This document shows positions 1-8,161 of a DNA stretch of 64,000 nt, piece after piece. Position numbers and translations under genes: made by a program. Position 1 is the stretch's first letter, and every line of letters starts with the position of its first letter. The DNA is taken from the NCBI RefSeq assembly GCF_003464085.1, contig NZ_QSDR01000001.1, forward strand, positions 62,001 to 126,000. The letters run 5' to 3'. A model generated the notes under the pieces. The model had not been told where the DNA came from. It was given only the letters and a program-made list of their open reading frames with translations, and ran no database searches. Source of the stretch: Clostridium sp. AM58-1XD (lineage in GTDB: Bacteria; Bacillota; Clostridia; Lachnospirales; Lachnospiraceae).

Positions 1-573
1 GCTTCAGTCTCAGATCGAAGAGGGCCTGGCGGCCGACGTCTTTATGTCTGCTGCAGAAAAGCAGATGGATGCGCTGGCAGAAGAAGGCCTGATCGATGAA
101 GAATCCAGAGCCGATATTCTGGAAAATAAGATCGTTCTGATCGTACCGGAAACGGAAGAGAATCCGGGAGAAATAACAAGTTTCGAGGATATTGTGAAAG
201 CGGAACTGATTGCCGTAGGAGATCCGGAAAGCGTGCCGGCCGGACAGTATGGAAAAGAAGTGCTGGAGTCCATGGGACTTTGGGAAGAAGTCAGCCGGAA
301 GGCCAGCTATGGAACGAATGTAACGGAAGTTTAAACTGGGTGGCTGAGGGAAGCGCTGAAGCAGGAATCGTATACGCTACGGATGCAGCTGCGGAAAAGG
401 GAGTCAGAACGGTTGCTGCGGCTCCGGAGGGAAGTCTCGGGACAAATGTCCTGTATCCGGCGGCAGTGATAAAGAATACGCCGCATCCGGATGAAGCGCA
501 GCTGTTTTTGGGATTTCTTAAGAGTGAAGAGGCGGCTGCATGCTTTGAGGAATATGGATTTACGCCGAAGTAG
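1..573 (+). pseudogene. modA: modA, molybdate-binding protein, 3' part, frame broken
   Basis: This is the C-terminal part of a periplasmic-type molybdate (or tungstate) binding protein that would deliver the oxyanion to ModB/ModC. The gene starts before the window. Frame 2 reads from base 2 (LQSQIEEGLAADVFMSAA) to a stop at 332-334. The same protein resumes in frame 1 as LNWVAEGSAEAGIVYATDAA and runs to the stop at 571-573. One extra T in the run at 330-332 would join the two halves as ...TEVLNWVAEG..., which is the usual family sequence. The stop is 11 bases before modB, so it is the first visible gene of modABC. I see no other damage, so a base-calling error is likelier than true loss. Assignment as modA rests on both the sequence and the modBC neighbours. 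Confidence 0.88.
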
Positions 574-584
574 GAGGTGAAAGG

Positions 585-1283
585 ATGGACTGGTCACCCG
601 TATGGATATCGATGAAAACGGCTGCCTGTGCCGGTGTAGTTACCTTTTTTCTGGGAATCTTTGCGGCTTGGAGGGTCGTGGGACTGAAGCAAAGATGGAT
701 TAAAATCTTATGGGATGCGGCGTTCACTCTCCCCATGGTCCTTCCCCCAACGGTAGCCGGATTTTTCCTATTGTACATATTCGGTGTAAAAAGACATGTG
801 GGACGCTTTCTGGCTGAATATTTCGGAGTAAAAGTGGCATTTTCCTGGCAGGCCGCCGTTCTTTCCGCCGTTGTGATCTCATTTCCTCTCATGTACCGGG
901 CGGCCAGAGGGGCCTTTGAGCAGGTGGACCGGACGCTGATAGATGCCGGTCGGACGCTGGGGATGAGTGAATGGAATATTTTCTGGAAAATCGTATTTCC
1001 AGGCGCATTCCCCGGAATCGTATCAGGAGGAATCCTGGCATTTGCGAGAGGATTGGGAGAATTCGGCGCTACGGCTATGATTGCAGGAAACATTGCAGGA
1101 AAAACGAGAACGCTGCCGCTGGCCGTCTACTCAGCGGTAGCGGCGGGTCATATGGAACGCGCATGGCCATACGTAGCGGTTATTATTTTTATTGCGTTTA
1201 CGGCTGTCGCCTGTATGAATATGGCCTCCTTCTGGCAGGAGTGCAGAGGATGGAGAGAAAGCGGAAAGGGCGTCCGGTTATGA
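585..1283 (+). CDS. modB: Molybdate ABC transporter permease
   Basis: This 232-residue integral membrane protein forms the channel of the molybdate ABC transporter. Hydrophobic segments alternate through the whole length, and the cytoplasmic-loop motif typical of binding-protein-dependent permeases is present (DAGRTLGMSEWNIFWKIV, then a proline-rich stretch and GLGEFGATAMIAG). Family members are usually 220-230 residues, so it is full length. The ATG at 585 follows an excellent site, AGGAGGTGA, at 573-581. The stop overlaps the modC start as ATGA at 1280-1283, indicating translational coupling. Neighbours modA and modC make the substrate assignment firm, although molybdate and tungstate cannot be told apart from sequence. 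Confidence 0.95.
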   Translation: MDWSPVWISMKTAACAGVVTFFLGIFAAWRVVGLKQRWIKILWDAAFTLPMVLPPTVAGFFLLYIFGVKRHVGRFLAEYFGVKVAFSWQAAVLSAVVISFPLMYRAARGAFEQVDRTLIDAGRTLGMSEWNIFWKIVFPGAFPGIVSGGILAFARGLGEFGATAMIAGNIAGKTRTLPLAVYSAVAAGHMERAWPYVAVIIFIAFTAVACMNMASFWQECRGWRESGKGVRL

Positions 1284-2398
1284 GCTTATATGCAAAGATA
1301 AAGAAAAAGATGGGAGCGTTTGAACTGGATACGGAAATCGATCTGGAAAAGGGAACCCTTGGGATACTGGGAGCGTCAGGCTGCGGAAAAAGCATGACCT
1401 TAAAGTGTATCGCCGGGATCGAGAGGCCGGACGAGGGGCGGATCGTGCTGAACGGAAAGGTTCTCTTCGATTCTCATCAAAAGGTGGATTTAAAGCCTCA
1501 GGAGCGGCATGTAGGTTATCTGTTTCAGGATTATGCCCTGTTTCCCAATATGACGGTAGAGAGAAATGTTCTGTGCGGATTTTCCGGAATGAGCAAAACG
1601 AGCCGGAATGAAAAAATGGAAAAGGTGAACCGCCTGATTCGGAGATTTCGACTGGATGGACTGGAAAATAAATACCCTTCCCAGCTTTCAGGCGGTCAGA
1701 AGCAGAGAACGGCCATTGCCAGGATGATGGCGGCTGATCCGGAGATTCTGCTGTTCGATGAGCCGTTTACCGCTTTGGATTCCTACCTGAAAGAACAGCT
1801 TCAGATGGAGGTAAAATCATTTTTGGAAGAATCAGGCAGGGACGCCGTTTTAGTCACTCACAGCAGGGAAGAAATCTACAGCCTTTGCGGCCGGATGGCG
1901 GTTATGAACGGCGGCCGCATCCTGGAAACAGGAAGAACGGCGGAGCTGTTTGCAGATCCGCATCTTCTGGAAACGGCCAGGCTTACCGGCTGTAAAAATA
2001 TATCAAGAGCGGCTGTATTGAACCGAAATCAAATAAAAGCACTGGATTGGGGAATCGTGATGGATGTGAAGCGCCGGATTCCGGATGGAATCACCCACGT
2101 GGGAATCAGAGCCCATTCCTTTTATGAGGTTTTGGAGAACGGAAAAAATTACGGATGCAGAATAAAGATCGGTAAGGCAGAACTGTCGGAAGGTCCTTTT
2201 GAATGGAATGTGCTCGTCACTCCGTCCGGTTTGAAACAGGGCGGGGATGGTGAGCACAAAATATGGTGGAAGATCAGCAGACAGGACTTTAGGGAAATAG
2301 GAGGTATTCCTGCCTGCATCGCCGTAAAAGAGGAGGATATTCTGTTTTTAAAGCAGGACAGTTCGAGCAGCCAGGGGCCAGAGGACGGACTGAAATGA
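1280..2398 (+). CDS. modC: Molybdate ABC transporter ATP-binding protein
   Basis: This 372-residue ATPase powers molybdate import with ModB. It carries a Walker A motif (GASGCGKS, residues 31-38), the ABC signature LSGGQKQR and a Walker B ILLFDEPFTALD, followed by the switch histidine in VTHSREE. The last 130 or so residues form a C-terminal extension of the size expected for a molybdate-binding (MOP/TOBE-like) regulatory domain, though its sequence is divergent. An open frame continues upstream to 971, but the ATG at 1280 overlaps the modB stop and gives the normal N-terminus (MSLYAKIKKK), so it is the start. It is the last gene of the operon. Confidence 0.93.
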   Translation: MSLYAKIKKKMGAFELDTEIDLEKGTLGILGASGCGKSMTLKCIAGIERPDEGRIVLNGKVLFDSHQKVDLKPQERHVGYLFQDYALFPNMTVERNVLCGFSGMSKTSRNEKMEKVNRLIRRFRLDGLENKYPSQLSGGQKQRTAIARMMAADPEILLFDEPFTALDSYLKEQLQMEVKSFLEESGRDAVLVTHSREEIYSLCGRMAVMNGGRILETGRTAELFADPHLLETARLTGCKNISRAAVLNRNQIKALDWGIVMDVKRRIPDGITHVGIRAHSFYEVLENGKNYGCRIKIGKAELSEGPFEWNVLVTPSGLKQGGDGEHKIWWKISRQDFREIGGIPACIAVKEEDILFLKQDSSSSQGPEDGLK

Positions 2399-2492
2399 AA
2401 GCCGGTTTCCCTCGAATAAAGCAGAGGGCGGGAGGCGTATATAAGGCTGCTGAAGGGCAGTCTGCTCAAGCGGCTGTTTGGAATATTGACAT

Positions 2493-2553
2493 AAAAAATC
2501 CCCCTATTATCCAGTGTAAAATCTTCGAATGACTTTCTAAAGGATAAAGGGGG
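2493..2553 (-). terminator. Possible terminator of the 3D-protein gene
   Basis: CCCCCTATTATCC at 2500-2512 can pair with GGATAAAGGGGG at 2542-2553. On the reverse strand the stem is followed by a run of T (2498-2493). The loop is long (about 30 bases), so this is a modest call. It lies just past the stop of the reverse-strand gene at 2594. Confidence 0.4.
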
Positions 2554-2593
2554 AGGGAAAACGATCCCTGAAATCAGATATCAAGTATGATTG

Positions 2594-3360
2594 TTACTGA
2601 ACCAAGAACACTTCCTGCCTTCCTCCGATTCGGGAGGCCTCTGCATGGGAGTTGCAGAAAATATCGACATGTTTTCCTTTTACGCCGCCGCCCTTGTCCT
2701 CGGCAGTGTAAATGATTCCGTTGATCATGACCTTAGTTCCGAAAGGAATGACCCTTGGATCTACGGAAATTGTATGGTTGGCCCTGGGAACGGCACCTGT
2801 AAAGGTACTGTTGATCGAAGACCATTTGCCGCAGCAGATCCGGCATTTGCAGTAGCCGGTCAGGCGGAACGTACCAAGAGATTTCAGATGAAGGTTGCCG
2901 CCGCCCGCATTGGCTGCCAAGATGGCAGGATTTTCGGAGATCTGTGTAACGGATCCGCCATCTGCCGTCTTTTTGTACTGAAGCGTATTCGGCAGTTTTT
3001 CACCCTCAACGTAAGCTTCGATATCGTAAGTGCCTCTGGGTGGGAGGACCAGTCGATATCGGCAGAAAAACCGCAGTAGTCGTTGAGTTTTCCTTCATTT
3101 TTAATATCGGTTCTCTTTTCAGAAGCGAAAACGGTAAAATCCTGTGTAGTCTCTTTTGTATCATGATTTTTTACAAGAATCTGTACACTCGCAGACGTAT
3201 GAGGAGAAGTAACGTTACATGCCCAGCCGGTGACTGAACCGTCGTCCATCCCATCAAGAGATCCGTTATATTCTGCTGCCCATGCGGAGAACGACCAGAG
3301 CAAAAGCAGCACTGTTGTAAACATCGTTGCAATTAGGTTCCTTTTTGTTGTTGTTTTCAT
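2594..3360 (-). pseudogene. Secreted 3D-domain protein, frame broken
   Basis: This is an exported protein with an N-terminal signal peptide (hydrophobic core TVLLLLWSFSAWAA), a beta-rich module with a GWA motif, and a C-terminal 3D domain. The 3D domain belongs to the double-psi beta-barrel group found in cell-wall lytic enzymes (MltA/YuiC type), with GTKVMINGIIYTAEDKGGG and the later aspartate. The first half is read from 3360; the second half is in another frame and ends at 2594. One extra G (forward strand) near 3038-3044 joins them as ...DWSSHP-RGTYDIEAYVEGE..., giving 255 residues. The intact paralogue at 5870-6718 has the same layout, which supports the join. The start has GAGGTG upstream and a good promoter at 3442-3469. 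A likely role is peptidoglycan remodelling; the substrate is unknown. Confidence 0.8.
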
Positions 3361-3441
3361 AAAAACACCTCATTTCTTAAGACTAAGGAAACACAATATA
3401 AATATATGTAACACTTTCGTAATAAATGCGGGATACAGCAT

Positions 3442-3469
3442 ATTTTACACTATTTTTCCATTTTGTCAA
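3442..3469 (-). promoter_or_regulatory. Sigma-A type promoter of the 3D-protein gene
   Basis: On the reverse strand a perfect TTGACA (3469-3464) is followed, after 16 bases, by TAAAAT (3447-3442). The 5' leader to the ATG at 3360 would be roughly 75 bases and AT-rich. Confidence 0.7.
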
Positions 3470-3515
3470 GTTTTTGGTATTTTTAACGTTCAGAACCATT
3501 GCATCCAAACAAATA

Positions 3516-3578
3516 TGCCCTCGTCATCAGATTCCGTTTTCAGGCAGCAGCTAGTTGCGTTATCTGATATCGAGGGCA
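3516..3578 (-). terminator. Hairpin-family member / terminator after ferredoxin gene
   Basis: TGCCCTCG-TC-ATCAGAT (3516-3532) pairs with ATCTGAT-AT-CGAGGGCA (3562-3578). The loop contains TTCCG, then CAGGCAGCAGCTAG, the core shared with the dispersed hairpin family described in the findings. It lies past the stop of the reverse-strand gene at 3610 and separates it from the 3D-gene promoter. The T-tract on the reverse strand is weak (ATATTTGTTT). Confidence 0.55.
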
Positions 3579-3609
3579 GTTGTTCTATTTTTTAGTATCC
3601 GTTATTCAT

Positions 3610-4266
3610 CTAAAATCGTTCCTTCTGTGGAATGGTGATCACCTGCCACGGTATCCGTTTGCCGCTCTCAGAAAGCGCGCGCCGGGCAGCGTGTTCGATG
3701 CCGCCGCAGCATGGAACCTCCATGCGCACGACGGTCAGATCCCGGATGTCGTTGTTGCGAAGGATTTCAGTCAGTTTTTCCGCATAATCGACGGAATCGA
3801 GTTTCGGACAGCCAACCAGGGTGATCCTTCCGCGGATAAAGTCATCGTGAAAGCTGCCGTAGGCAAATGCAGTACAGTCTGCAGCGATTAAAAGGCTGGC
3901 ATTGTCAAAATAAGGAGCCTTTAACGGTGCGAGCTTGATCTGCACCGGCCACTGGCTGAGACGGGACTGAACAGATCCGGCGGGGGCAGCGGAAAGGGCA
4001 GCCTTTTCCGTTTCCTTTTTATTTTTCTTATTATTCTTATTATTCAAAACGGCCTGTTCATCGTAAGCGGCGGCTTCCCGTTCGACGAACGAGATCGCTC
4101 CTGCCGGACAGGTAGGGAGACAGTCGCCCAGGCCGTCACAGTAATCATCACGGAGAAGTTTCGCCTTTCCATCGACCATACCGATCGCCTGTTCATGACA
4201 GGCCTCGGCACAGAGTCCGCAACCGTTGCACAAATCTTCATTAATCTGAATAATTTTACGTATCAT
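3610..4266 (-). CDS. Ferredoxin-domain iron-sulfur protein
   Basis: This protein of about 218 residues has an N-terminal ferredoxin domain. Cysteines at 13, 16, 19 and 23 form a normal 4Fe-4S motif. The second motif has only three visible cysteines (43, 49, 53; CDGLGDCLPTCP), as is usual in this clostridial family. A low-complexity linker rich in N and K (NNKNNKKNKK) leads to a C-terminal domain containing DCTAFAYGSFH and CCGGIEHA. An ATG at 4272 is too close to the AGGAGG at 4275-4280. The in-frame ATG at 4266 has the right spacing and is chosen. It is divergent from a Crp/Fnr regulator, an arrangement I associate with redox or nitrosative-stress loci; electron transfer is inferred. The redox partner is unknown. 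Confidence 0.85.
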   Translation of the reverse strand: MIRKIIQINEDLCNGCGLCAEACHEQAIGMVDGKAKLLRDDYCDGLGDCLPTCPAGAISFVEREAAAYDEQAVLNNKNNKKNKKETEKAALSAAPAGSVQSRLSQWPVQIKLAPLKAPYFDNASLLIAADCTAFAYGSFHDDFIRGRITLVGCPKLDSVDYAEKLTEILRNNDIRDLTVVRMEVPCCGGIEHAARRALSESGKRIPWQVITIPQKERF

Positions 4267-4346
4267 AATCATATCCTCCTAAAGGGTACTTTGTATCTTA
4301 TCTTGATTTCCTGAGAATATCATACTATAATCATTTTTATAAGTAT

Positions 4347-4360
4347 GTTGTTATAACAAC
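4347..4360. promoter_or_regulatory. Perfect 14-bp palindrome, probable Crp/Fnr operator
   Basis: GTTGTTATAACAAC is a perfect inverted repeat in the 110-base space between the divergent ferredoxin gene and the Crp/Fnr regulator, immediately upstream of the regulator's ribosome binding site. Size and symmetry fit a Crp/Fnr dimer half-site pair, suggesting autoregulation. Confidence 0.5.
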
Positions 4361-4376
4361 GGAAGAGAGAAAATTT

Positions 4377-5048
4377 ATGAATTATCTTTTTTTGTCAGAA
4401 ACAGAACTATTTTGCGGAATTACTCCGGTGGAGACAGAGATGATGGTGAACTGTCTGGAAGCCCGGACAAAATCCTATCAAAAAGGAGAATCCATATATC
4501 GGTCGGGGGACAGAATTGAAGCTATGGGACTCGTGCTTAGCGGAAGCGTGAATATCCTGCAGAACAGCATCTGGGGACATCAGAATATCATTGGACACGC
4601 AGGGGCCGGAGAGGTATTTGCAGAGACGTATGCATGTATTCCTGATGAATTGTCAATGGCGGATGTGACTGCGGCAGAAGAGACAGAAATTCTATTTCTG
4701 AATATCGAAAAGGTCATGAAAACGTGTCCCTCTGCCTGCCAGTTTCACAGCCGGCTGGTCAGAAATCTGCTTTCGGTAATGGCGTCAAAGAACTTGAACC
4801 TTACCAGGAAGATCAGCCACATTTCTCCAAAATCCATCAGAGACAGGCTGATGTCCTATCTTTCCCTGCAGGCGGTAAAACAGGGAAAGTTTCAGTTTGA
4901 GATACCGTTTAACAGGCAGGAACTGGCTGATTATCTCTGTGTGGACCGGAGCGCTATGTCCAATGAACTCAGTAAGATGAGGCAGGAAGGCCTGCTGACA
5001 TATCATAAAAATAAATTCCAGCTGGAAGAAAAGGAGCAGCAGATATGA
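4377..5048 (+). CDS. Crp/Fnr family transcriptional regulator
   Basis: This 223-residue regulator has an N-terminal cyclic-nucleotide-binding-type beta roll (roughly residues 10-130, with ESIYRSGDRIEAMGLVLSGS) and a C-terminal winged helix-turn-helix (FNRQELADYLCVDRSAMSNE, near 185-205). No N-terminal cysteine cluster like that of E. coli Fnr is visible, so it is unlikely to hold an Fe-S sensor; it may bind another ligand or haem. It is divergent from the ferredoxin-domain gene with a palindrome between them, and overlaps the next gene by ATGA at 5045-5048. Control of the adjacent redox locus is inferred from position. Confidence 0.88.
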   Translation: MNYLFLSETELFCGITPVETEMMVNCLEARTKSYQKGESIYRSGDRIEAMGLVLSGSVNILQNSIWGHQNIIGHAGAGEVFAETYACIPDELSMADVTAAEETEILFLNIEKVMKTCPSACQFHSRLVRNLLSVMASKNLNLTRKISHISPKSIRDRLMSYLSLQAVKQGKFQFEIPFNRQELADYLCVDRSAMSNELSKMRQEGLLTYHKNKFQLEEKEQQI

Positions 5049-5539
5049 AGAAGATAAACACACTTTTAAATGAAATGATCAGTTACTACAGCGGAGATCC
5101 AAACAGAATTCAGCATTTCGTTAAGGTTTACAGCTTTGCGAAAATGATTGGTGAGATGGAGTGCCTGGATGAAGAACTGCTGGACACTCTGGAGGCCGCC
5201 GCAGTCGTTCATGACATCGGAATCAAAGCGGCAGAGGAAAAATACGGAAGCAGCGCAGGTAAGCTGCAGGAGCAGGAAGGACCGGCTCTGGCGGCCGAAA
5301 TGCTTCATAAACTGGAGTTTGATGAGAAAACAGTAAGTCGCGTAGCTTACCTGGTGGGACACCACCATACATACAGTGATATACAGGGAATGGACTATCA
5401 GATACTGGTAGAGGCTGATTTCCTTGTAAACCTCTATGAGCACGGCAGTTCGAAAGAGGATGTGGCAGAAGCCTGCGAACGTATATTTTGCACACCGTCA
5501 GGACGCGCTGTCTGTCGCACCATGTTCGGACTGGACTGA
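5045..5539 (+). CDS. HD-domain phosphohydrolase-like protein
   Basis: This 164-residue protein has a metal-dependent HD domain: the first histidine in IQHFVKVYSFA, the HD pair in VVHDIGIKAAEEKYG, paired histidines in LVGHHHTYSDI and the final aspartate in LVEADFLVNLYE. All ligand positions of the HD superfamily are present, so activity on a phosphomonoester or nucleotide is plausible, but the substrate is unknown. It is translationally coupled to the Crp/Fnr regulator through the ATGA overlap. The convergent terminator at 5768-5833 ends the unit. Confidence 0.82.
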   Translation: MKKINTLLNEMISYYSGDPNRIQHFVKVYSFAKMIGEMECLDEELLDTLEAAAVVHDIGIKAAEEKYGSSAGKLQEQEGPALAAEMLHKLEFDEKTVSRVAYLVGHHHTYSDIQGMDYQILVEADFLVNLYEHGSSKEDVAEACERIFCTPSGRAVCRTMFGLD

Positions 5540-5587
5540 GGCTGGGGCGGCGGATAGAGAGCCGCCAGGCTTTCAGCGAAGAACAAA

Positions 5588-5607
5588 GAGTTCCGCTTGC
5601 GGAACTC
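5588..5607. repeat. Short perfect hairpin in a 330-base gene-free stretch
   Basis: GAGTTCCGC-TT-GCGGAACTC is a 9-bp perfect stem, followed at once by the smaller GCGC-TGA-GCGC. The stretch 5540-5767 holds no credible coding region. The hairpins have no T-tract, so their role is unclear. Confidence 0.5.
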
Positions 5608-5767
5608 TCGCGCTGAGCGCTGTACCCGATAAAGCGGGGCATGCAATCGCATTAGCGACATCATTCCTTTTGTGCGAGTGCGCATCCATAGCGGAGCGTT
5701 TTTGCTTTCTAGGAATCATACGATTTATCACTTTACAATAACAAGGTCTTTCCTATGTAACTAAAAA

Positions 5768-5833
5768 GCACAGCCTCCGATACAAGGTGACTTGGCTACC
5801 GTCTGGAACGGAACCTTGTATTGGGGGCTGTGC
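5768..5833. terminator. Bidirectional terminator, hairpin-family member
   Basis: A 21-base arm at 5768-5788 pairs fully (with two G-U pairs) with 5813-5833. It is flanked by AAAAA on the left and TTTT on the right, so it can stop both the HD-gene transcript and the convergent 3D-protein transcript. On the reverse strand the loop reads TTCCAGACGG then TAGCCAAGTCAC, matching the dispersed hairpin core. Confidence 0.8.
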
Positions 5834-5869
5834 CGGTTTTACTGTGTACAGCGTTATTTTTAGTTATTG

Positions 5870-6718
5870 TTATTCAACTACTTCAAACACTTCTTTGTTC
5901 TGTCTGCCGAATCCGGCTGCGGCCGCATGGTTGTCAAAATAAATATCCAGCTTGTTGCCGACCATTCCGCCGCCCGTATCTTCCACCGTATAAATAATGC
6001 CGTCAATCATGAGCTTTGTACCGAGCGGGAATTTGTTTAAGTCTGCGGAAATCGTGTGGTTGCCCGTCGGCTTTTTGCCTGAATATGTAAGGCCCTGGCC
6101 GATAATACACTGCGGGCATGTACAGTAGCCGGTTACGGAAAAGGTTCCGAGGGATTTTCCCTTTTTAGACGAAGTGTCCGCTGCCTTAGCGCTTTCGGCA
6201 GGCTTGGAACTCTCCGAGGACTTTGCCTTTCCTGAAGATTTTGCGCTGTCGGACGAACTGCTCTTGCTCTTTTCTGAGGACGAGGAGCTTCCGGAGGAAG
6301 ATTTGGAAGAACCGGAAGAAGAACTGCCGGAAGCCGTCGCCCCAATGCCGATCCAGTCGTCGTTATAGACGGCGTATGCCTTGATCTTGGACGGTTTTCC
6401 TCCAAGTGATTTCCAGTCTACCGCTGCATCAAAATAATGCCAGCCGTCGCCGATCTCTTCCTCTACGTTCTTATTATATTTGTCTGCAGTGAGACTGAGG
6501 GATTTTTTCGGCTTGGAAGGATCATCATAATAAAGAAGAATCTTTACAGTCAGTATTTCGCCGAAATGTCCCTTGTGCCATGCCCAGCCGTAGATGCCGT
6601 TGTCGGTAGTTCCATAGCTTCCTTCTACTTCTGCCGCGAATGCAGGGAAGGAGAAGAAACACATGGCAGCAAGAATAAGTAAAAACTGCCGTAACGTTTT
6701 TGTAACATTTACTTTCAT
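5870..6718 (-). CDS. Secreted 3D-domain cell-wall protein
   Basis: This 282-residue exported protein is an intact paralogue of the broken gene at 2594-3360. It has a signal peptide (FLLILAAMCFFSFPAFAA), a beta-rich module with GIYGWAWHKG, then a serine-rich, low-complexity linker of about 60 residues. The C-terminal 3D domain includes LGTFSVTGYCTCPQC, GNHTISADL, GTKLMIDGIIYTVEDTGGG and KLDIYFDNH with the conserved aspartates. Such domains occur in lytic transglycosylase-like and Rpf/YuiC-type wall enzymes. An upstream in-frame ATG exists at 6784, but the ATG at 6718 has GAGG before it and places the signal peptide at the N-terminus. It is transcribed alone, after a roughly 125-base structured leader. 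Confidence 0.85.
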   Translation of the reverse strand: MKVNVTKTLRQFLLILAAMCFFSFPAFAAEVEGSYGTTDNGIYGWAWHKGHFGEILTVKILLYYDDPSKPKKSLSLTADKYNKNVEEEIGDGWHYFDAAVDWKSLGGKPSKIKAYAVYNDDWIGIGATASGSSSSGSSKSSSGSSSSSEKSKSSSSDSAKSSGKAKSSESSKPAESAKAADTSSKKGKSLGTFSVTGYCTCPQCIIGQGLTYSGKKPTGNHTISADLNKFPLGTKLMIDGIIYTVEDTGGGMVGNKLDIYFDNHAAAAGFGRQNKEVFEVVE

Positions 6719-6844
6719 AAATAACCTCGCAATCGTTCTTGTTCGGTGAGCATACGGTGGTAGGAAGCTCAAAAGGTCAAACAAAACACACCCGTATGAC
6801 TCGCACTAAGCCCCTGAAAACTATGCTGAGTGCTCGTAGTATCA
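6719..6844 (-). promoter_or_regulatory. Structured 5' leader of the 3D-protein gene
   Basis: Between the predicted transcription start (about 6844) and the ATG, the reverse strand can form at least two hairpins: GCACT...AGTGC, and a second with arms GAGTCATACGGGTG and CACCGTATGCTC. I could not match it to a known riboswitch consensus from memory. Confidence 0.4.
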
Positions 6845-6850
6845 ATTCCT

Positions 6851-6878
6851 ATTATATTACAAAAATGTTAAATGTCAA
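6851..6878 (-). promoter_or_regulatory. Strong promoter of the 3D-protein gene
   Basis: On the reverse strand a perfect TTGACA (6878-6873) is followed, after 16 bases, by a perfect TATAAT (6856-6851). Confidence 0.75.
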
Positions 6879-7010
6879 TAAAAGCCGAAAGATGTCTGAT
6901 TAAAACCCGGTATATACCGGAAAGATTTTGATTATATAAGGAGAAATCTGGGGACACAACGGTGGAGCTTGGATTCGGAAGAGTTTTGTAGTGATTTATT
7001 GAAAAAACTA

Positions 7011-7039
7011 TTGACAAAGATGAGGAAAAGGAATATATT
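7011..7039 (+). promoter_or_regulatory. Promoter of the hrcA-grpE-dnaK-dnaJ operon
   Basis: TTGACA (7011-7016), a 17-base spacer and TATATT (7034-7039) lie just upstream of CIRCE, so a bound HrcA dimer would cover the transcription start. Confidence 0.85.
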
Positions 7040-7053
7040 ATGAAATGTAGATG

Positions 7054-7080
7054 TTAGCACTCGACACCAATGAGTGCTAA
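7054..7080. promoter_or_regulatory. CIRCE operator for HrcA
   Basis: The element is TTAGCACTC, nine bases, GAGTGCTAA: an exact match to the classical CIRCE inverted repeat. It sits between the promoter and the hrcA start and should give heat-shock regulation of the whole operon. Confidence 0.97.
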
Positions 7081-7110
7081 TTGATAGAAAAAGCCGGGAG
7101 GGAAACAGAT

Positions 7111-8154
7111 ATGGAACTTGATGATCGTAAGATTACCATATTGAAAGCGATAATAAAAACATATCTGGAAACGGGAGAGCCGGTTGGCTCCAGGACAATT
7201 TCCAAATATTCCGACTTAAAGCTGAGTTCCGCTACAATCCGGAATGAGATGTCTGATCTGGAGGAGATGGGATATATCATCCAGCCCCATACTTCAGCCG
7301 GAAGAATTCCATCTGACAGAGGTTACCGTTTTTACGTAGACCAGATCATGCTGGAAAAAGACAACGAAGTGATGGAGATGAAGGAACTGATGATCCAGCG
7401 TGTAGGGCGTGTGGAACTTATGCTCAAGAAGATGGCACAGGTTCTGGCGGCCAATACGAATTATGCAGCGATGATCAGCGGACCGCAGTATCACCAGAAT
7501 AAATTAAAATTCATTCAGCTTTCCAGGGTGGATGAACACAAGCTTCTGGTTGTAACGGTTGTAGAAGGCAATCTTGTTAAAAATACAATCGTCAGCATAT
7601 TGGATCCGGTCAGTGATGAAGAGCTTCTCAATCTTAATATCATGCTGAACAGCAGTCTGAACGGGCTTACGATTGAGGAAATCAATCTGGGAGTGATCAG
7701 CAAGCTGAAAGAGCAGGCAGGGCCGCACAGCCAGGTGGTCGATCTGGTGCTGAACGAAGTGGCGGATGCCATTAAGGCGGACGAGGAAGACCTCCAGATT
7801 TATACCAGCGGTGCAACGAACATTTTTAAATATCCGGAACTCAGTGACGGAGAGAAAGCGAGCAGCCTTCTCAGCACACTGGAGCAAAAAGAGCTTCTCC
7901 AGGATCTGATCACGGATGTGAACAGCAGTGAGAATGAGAATGGAACGGGCATTCAGGTATATATCGGCGATGAGATGCCGGTCCAGTCAATGAAGGACTG
8001 CAGCGTCGTAACTGCCAATTATGAGCTGGGGGAAGGATTGCGTGGAACAATCGGAATCATAGGCCCCAAGCGCATGGACTACGAAAAAGTAGTGAAGACA
8101 CTAAAAAATCTTATGACGCAGTTGGATGATACGTTTAAGAATGAAGAAGGGTGA
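7111..8154 (+). CDS. hrcA: Heat-inducible transcription repressor HrcA
   Basis: This 347-residue repressor binds CIRCE and is kept active by the GroEL chaperonin. The N-terminal winged helix (DDRKITILKAIIKTYLETGE, VGSRTISK, SSATIRNEMSDLEEMG, HTSAGRIPSDRGYRFYV) is highly typical, followed by the GAF-like dimerisation region. A longer frame begins with TTG at 7081, immediately after CIRCE. The ATG at 7111 is preceded by GGGAGG at good spacing and is the better start. It is the first gene of the operon, controlled by the CIRCE at 7054-7080, so it represses itself. Confidence 0.96.
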   Translation: MELDDRKITILKAIIKTYLETGEPVGSRTISKYSDLKLSSATIRNEMSDLEEMGYIIQPHTSAGRIPSDRGYRFYVDQIMLEKDNEVMEMKELMIQRVGRVELMLKKMAQVLAANTNYAAMISGPQYHQNKLKFIQLSRVDEHKLLVVTVVEGNLVKNTIVSILDPVSDEELLNLNIMLNSSLNGLTIEEINLGVISKLKEQAGPHSQVVDLVLNEVADAIKADEEDLQIYTSGATNIFKYPELSDGEKASSLLSTLEQKELLQDLITDVNSSENENGTGIQVYIGDEMPVQSMKDCSVVTANYELGEGLRGTIGIIGPKRMDYEKVVKTLKNLMTQLDDTFKNEEG

Positions 8155-8161
8155 CCAGAAA

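Noticed and set aside
6719..6844. Cyclic di-AMP (ydaO) or cyclic di-GMP riboswitch before the 3D-protein gene
   Set aside because: Expected conserved stretches of those classes, as far as I recall them, were not found; kept only as an unclassified leader.
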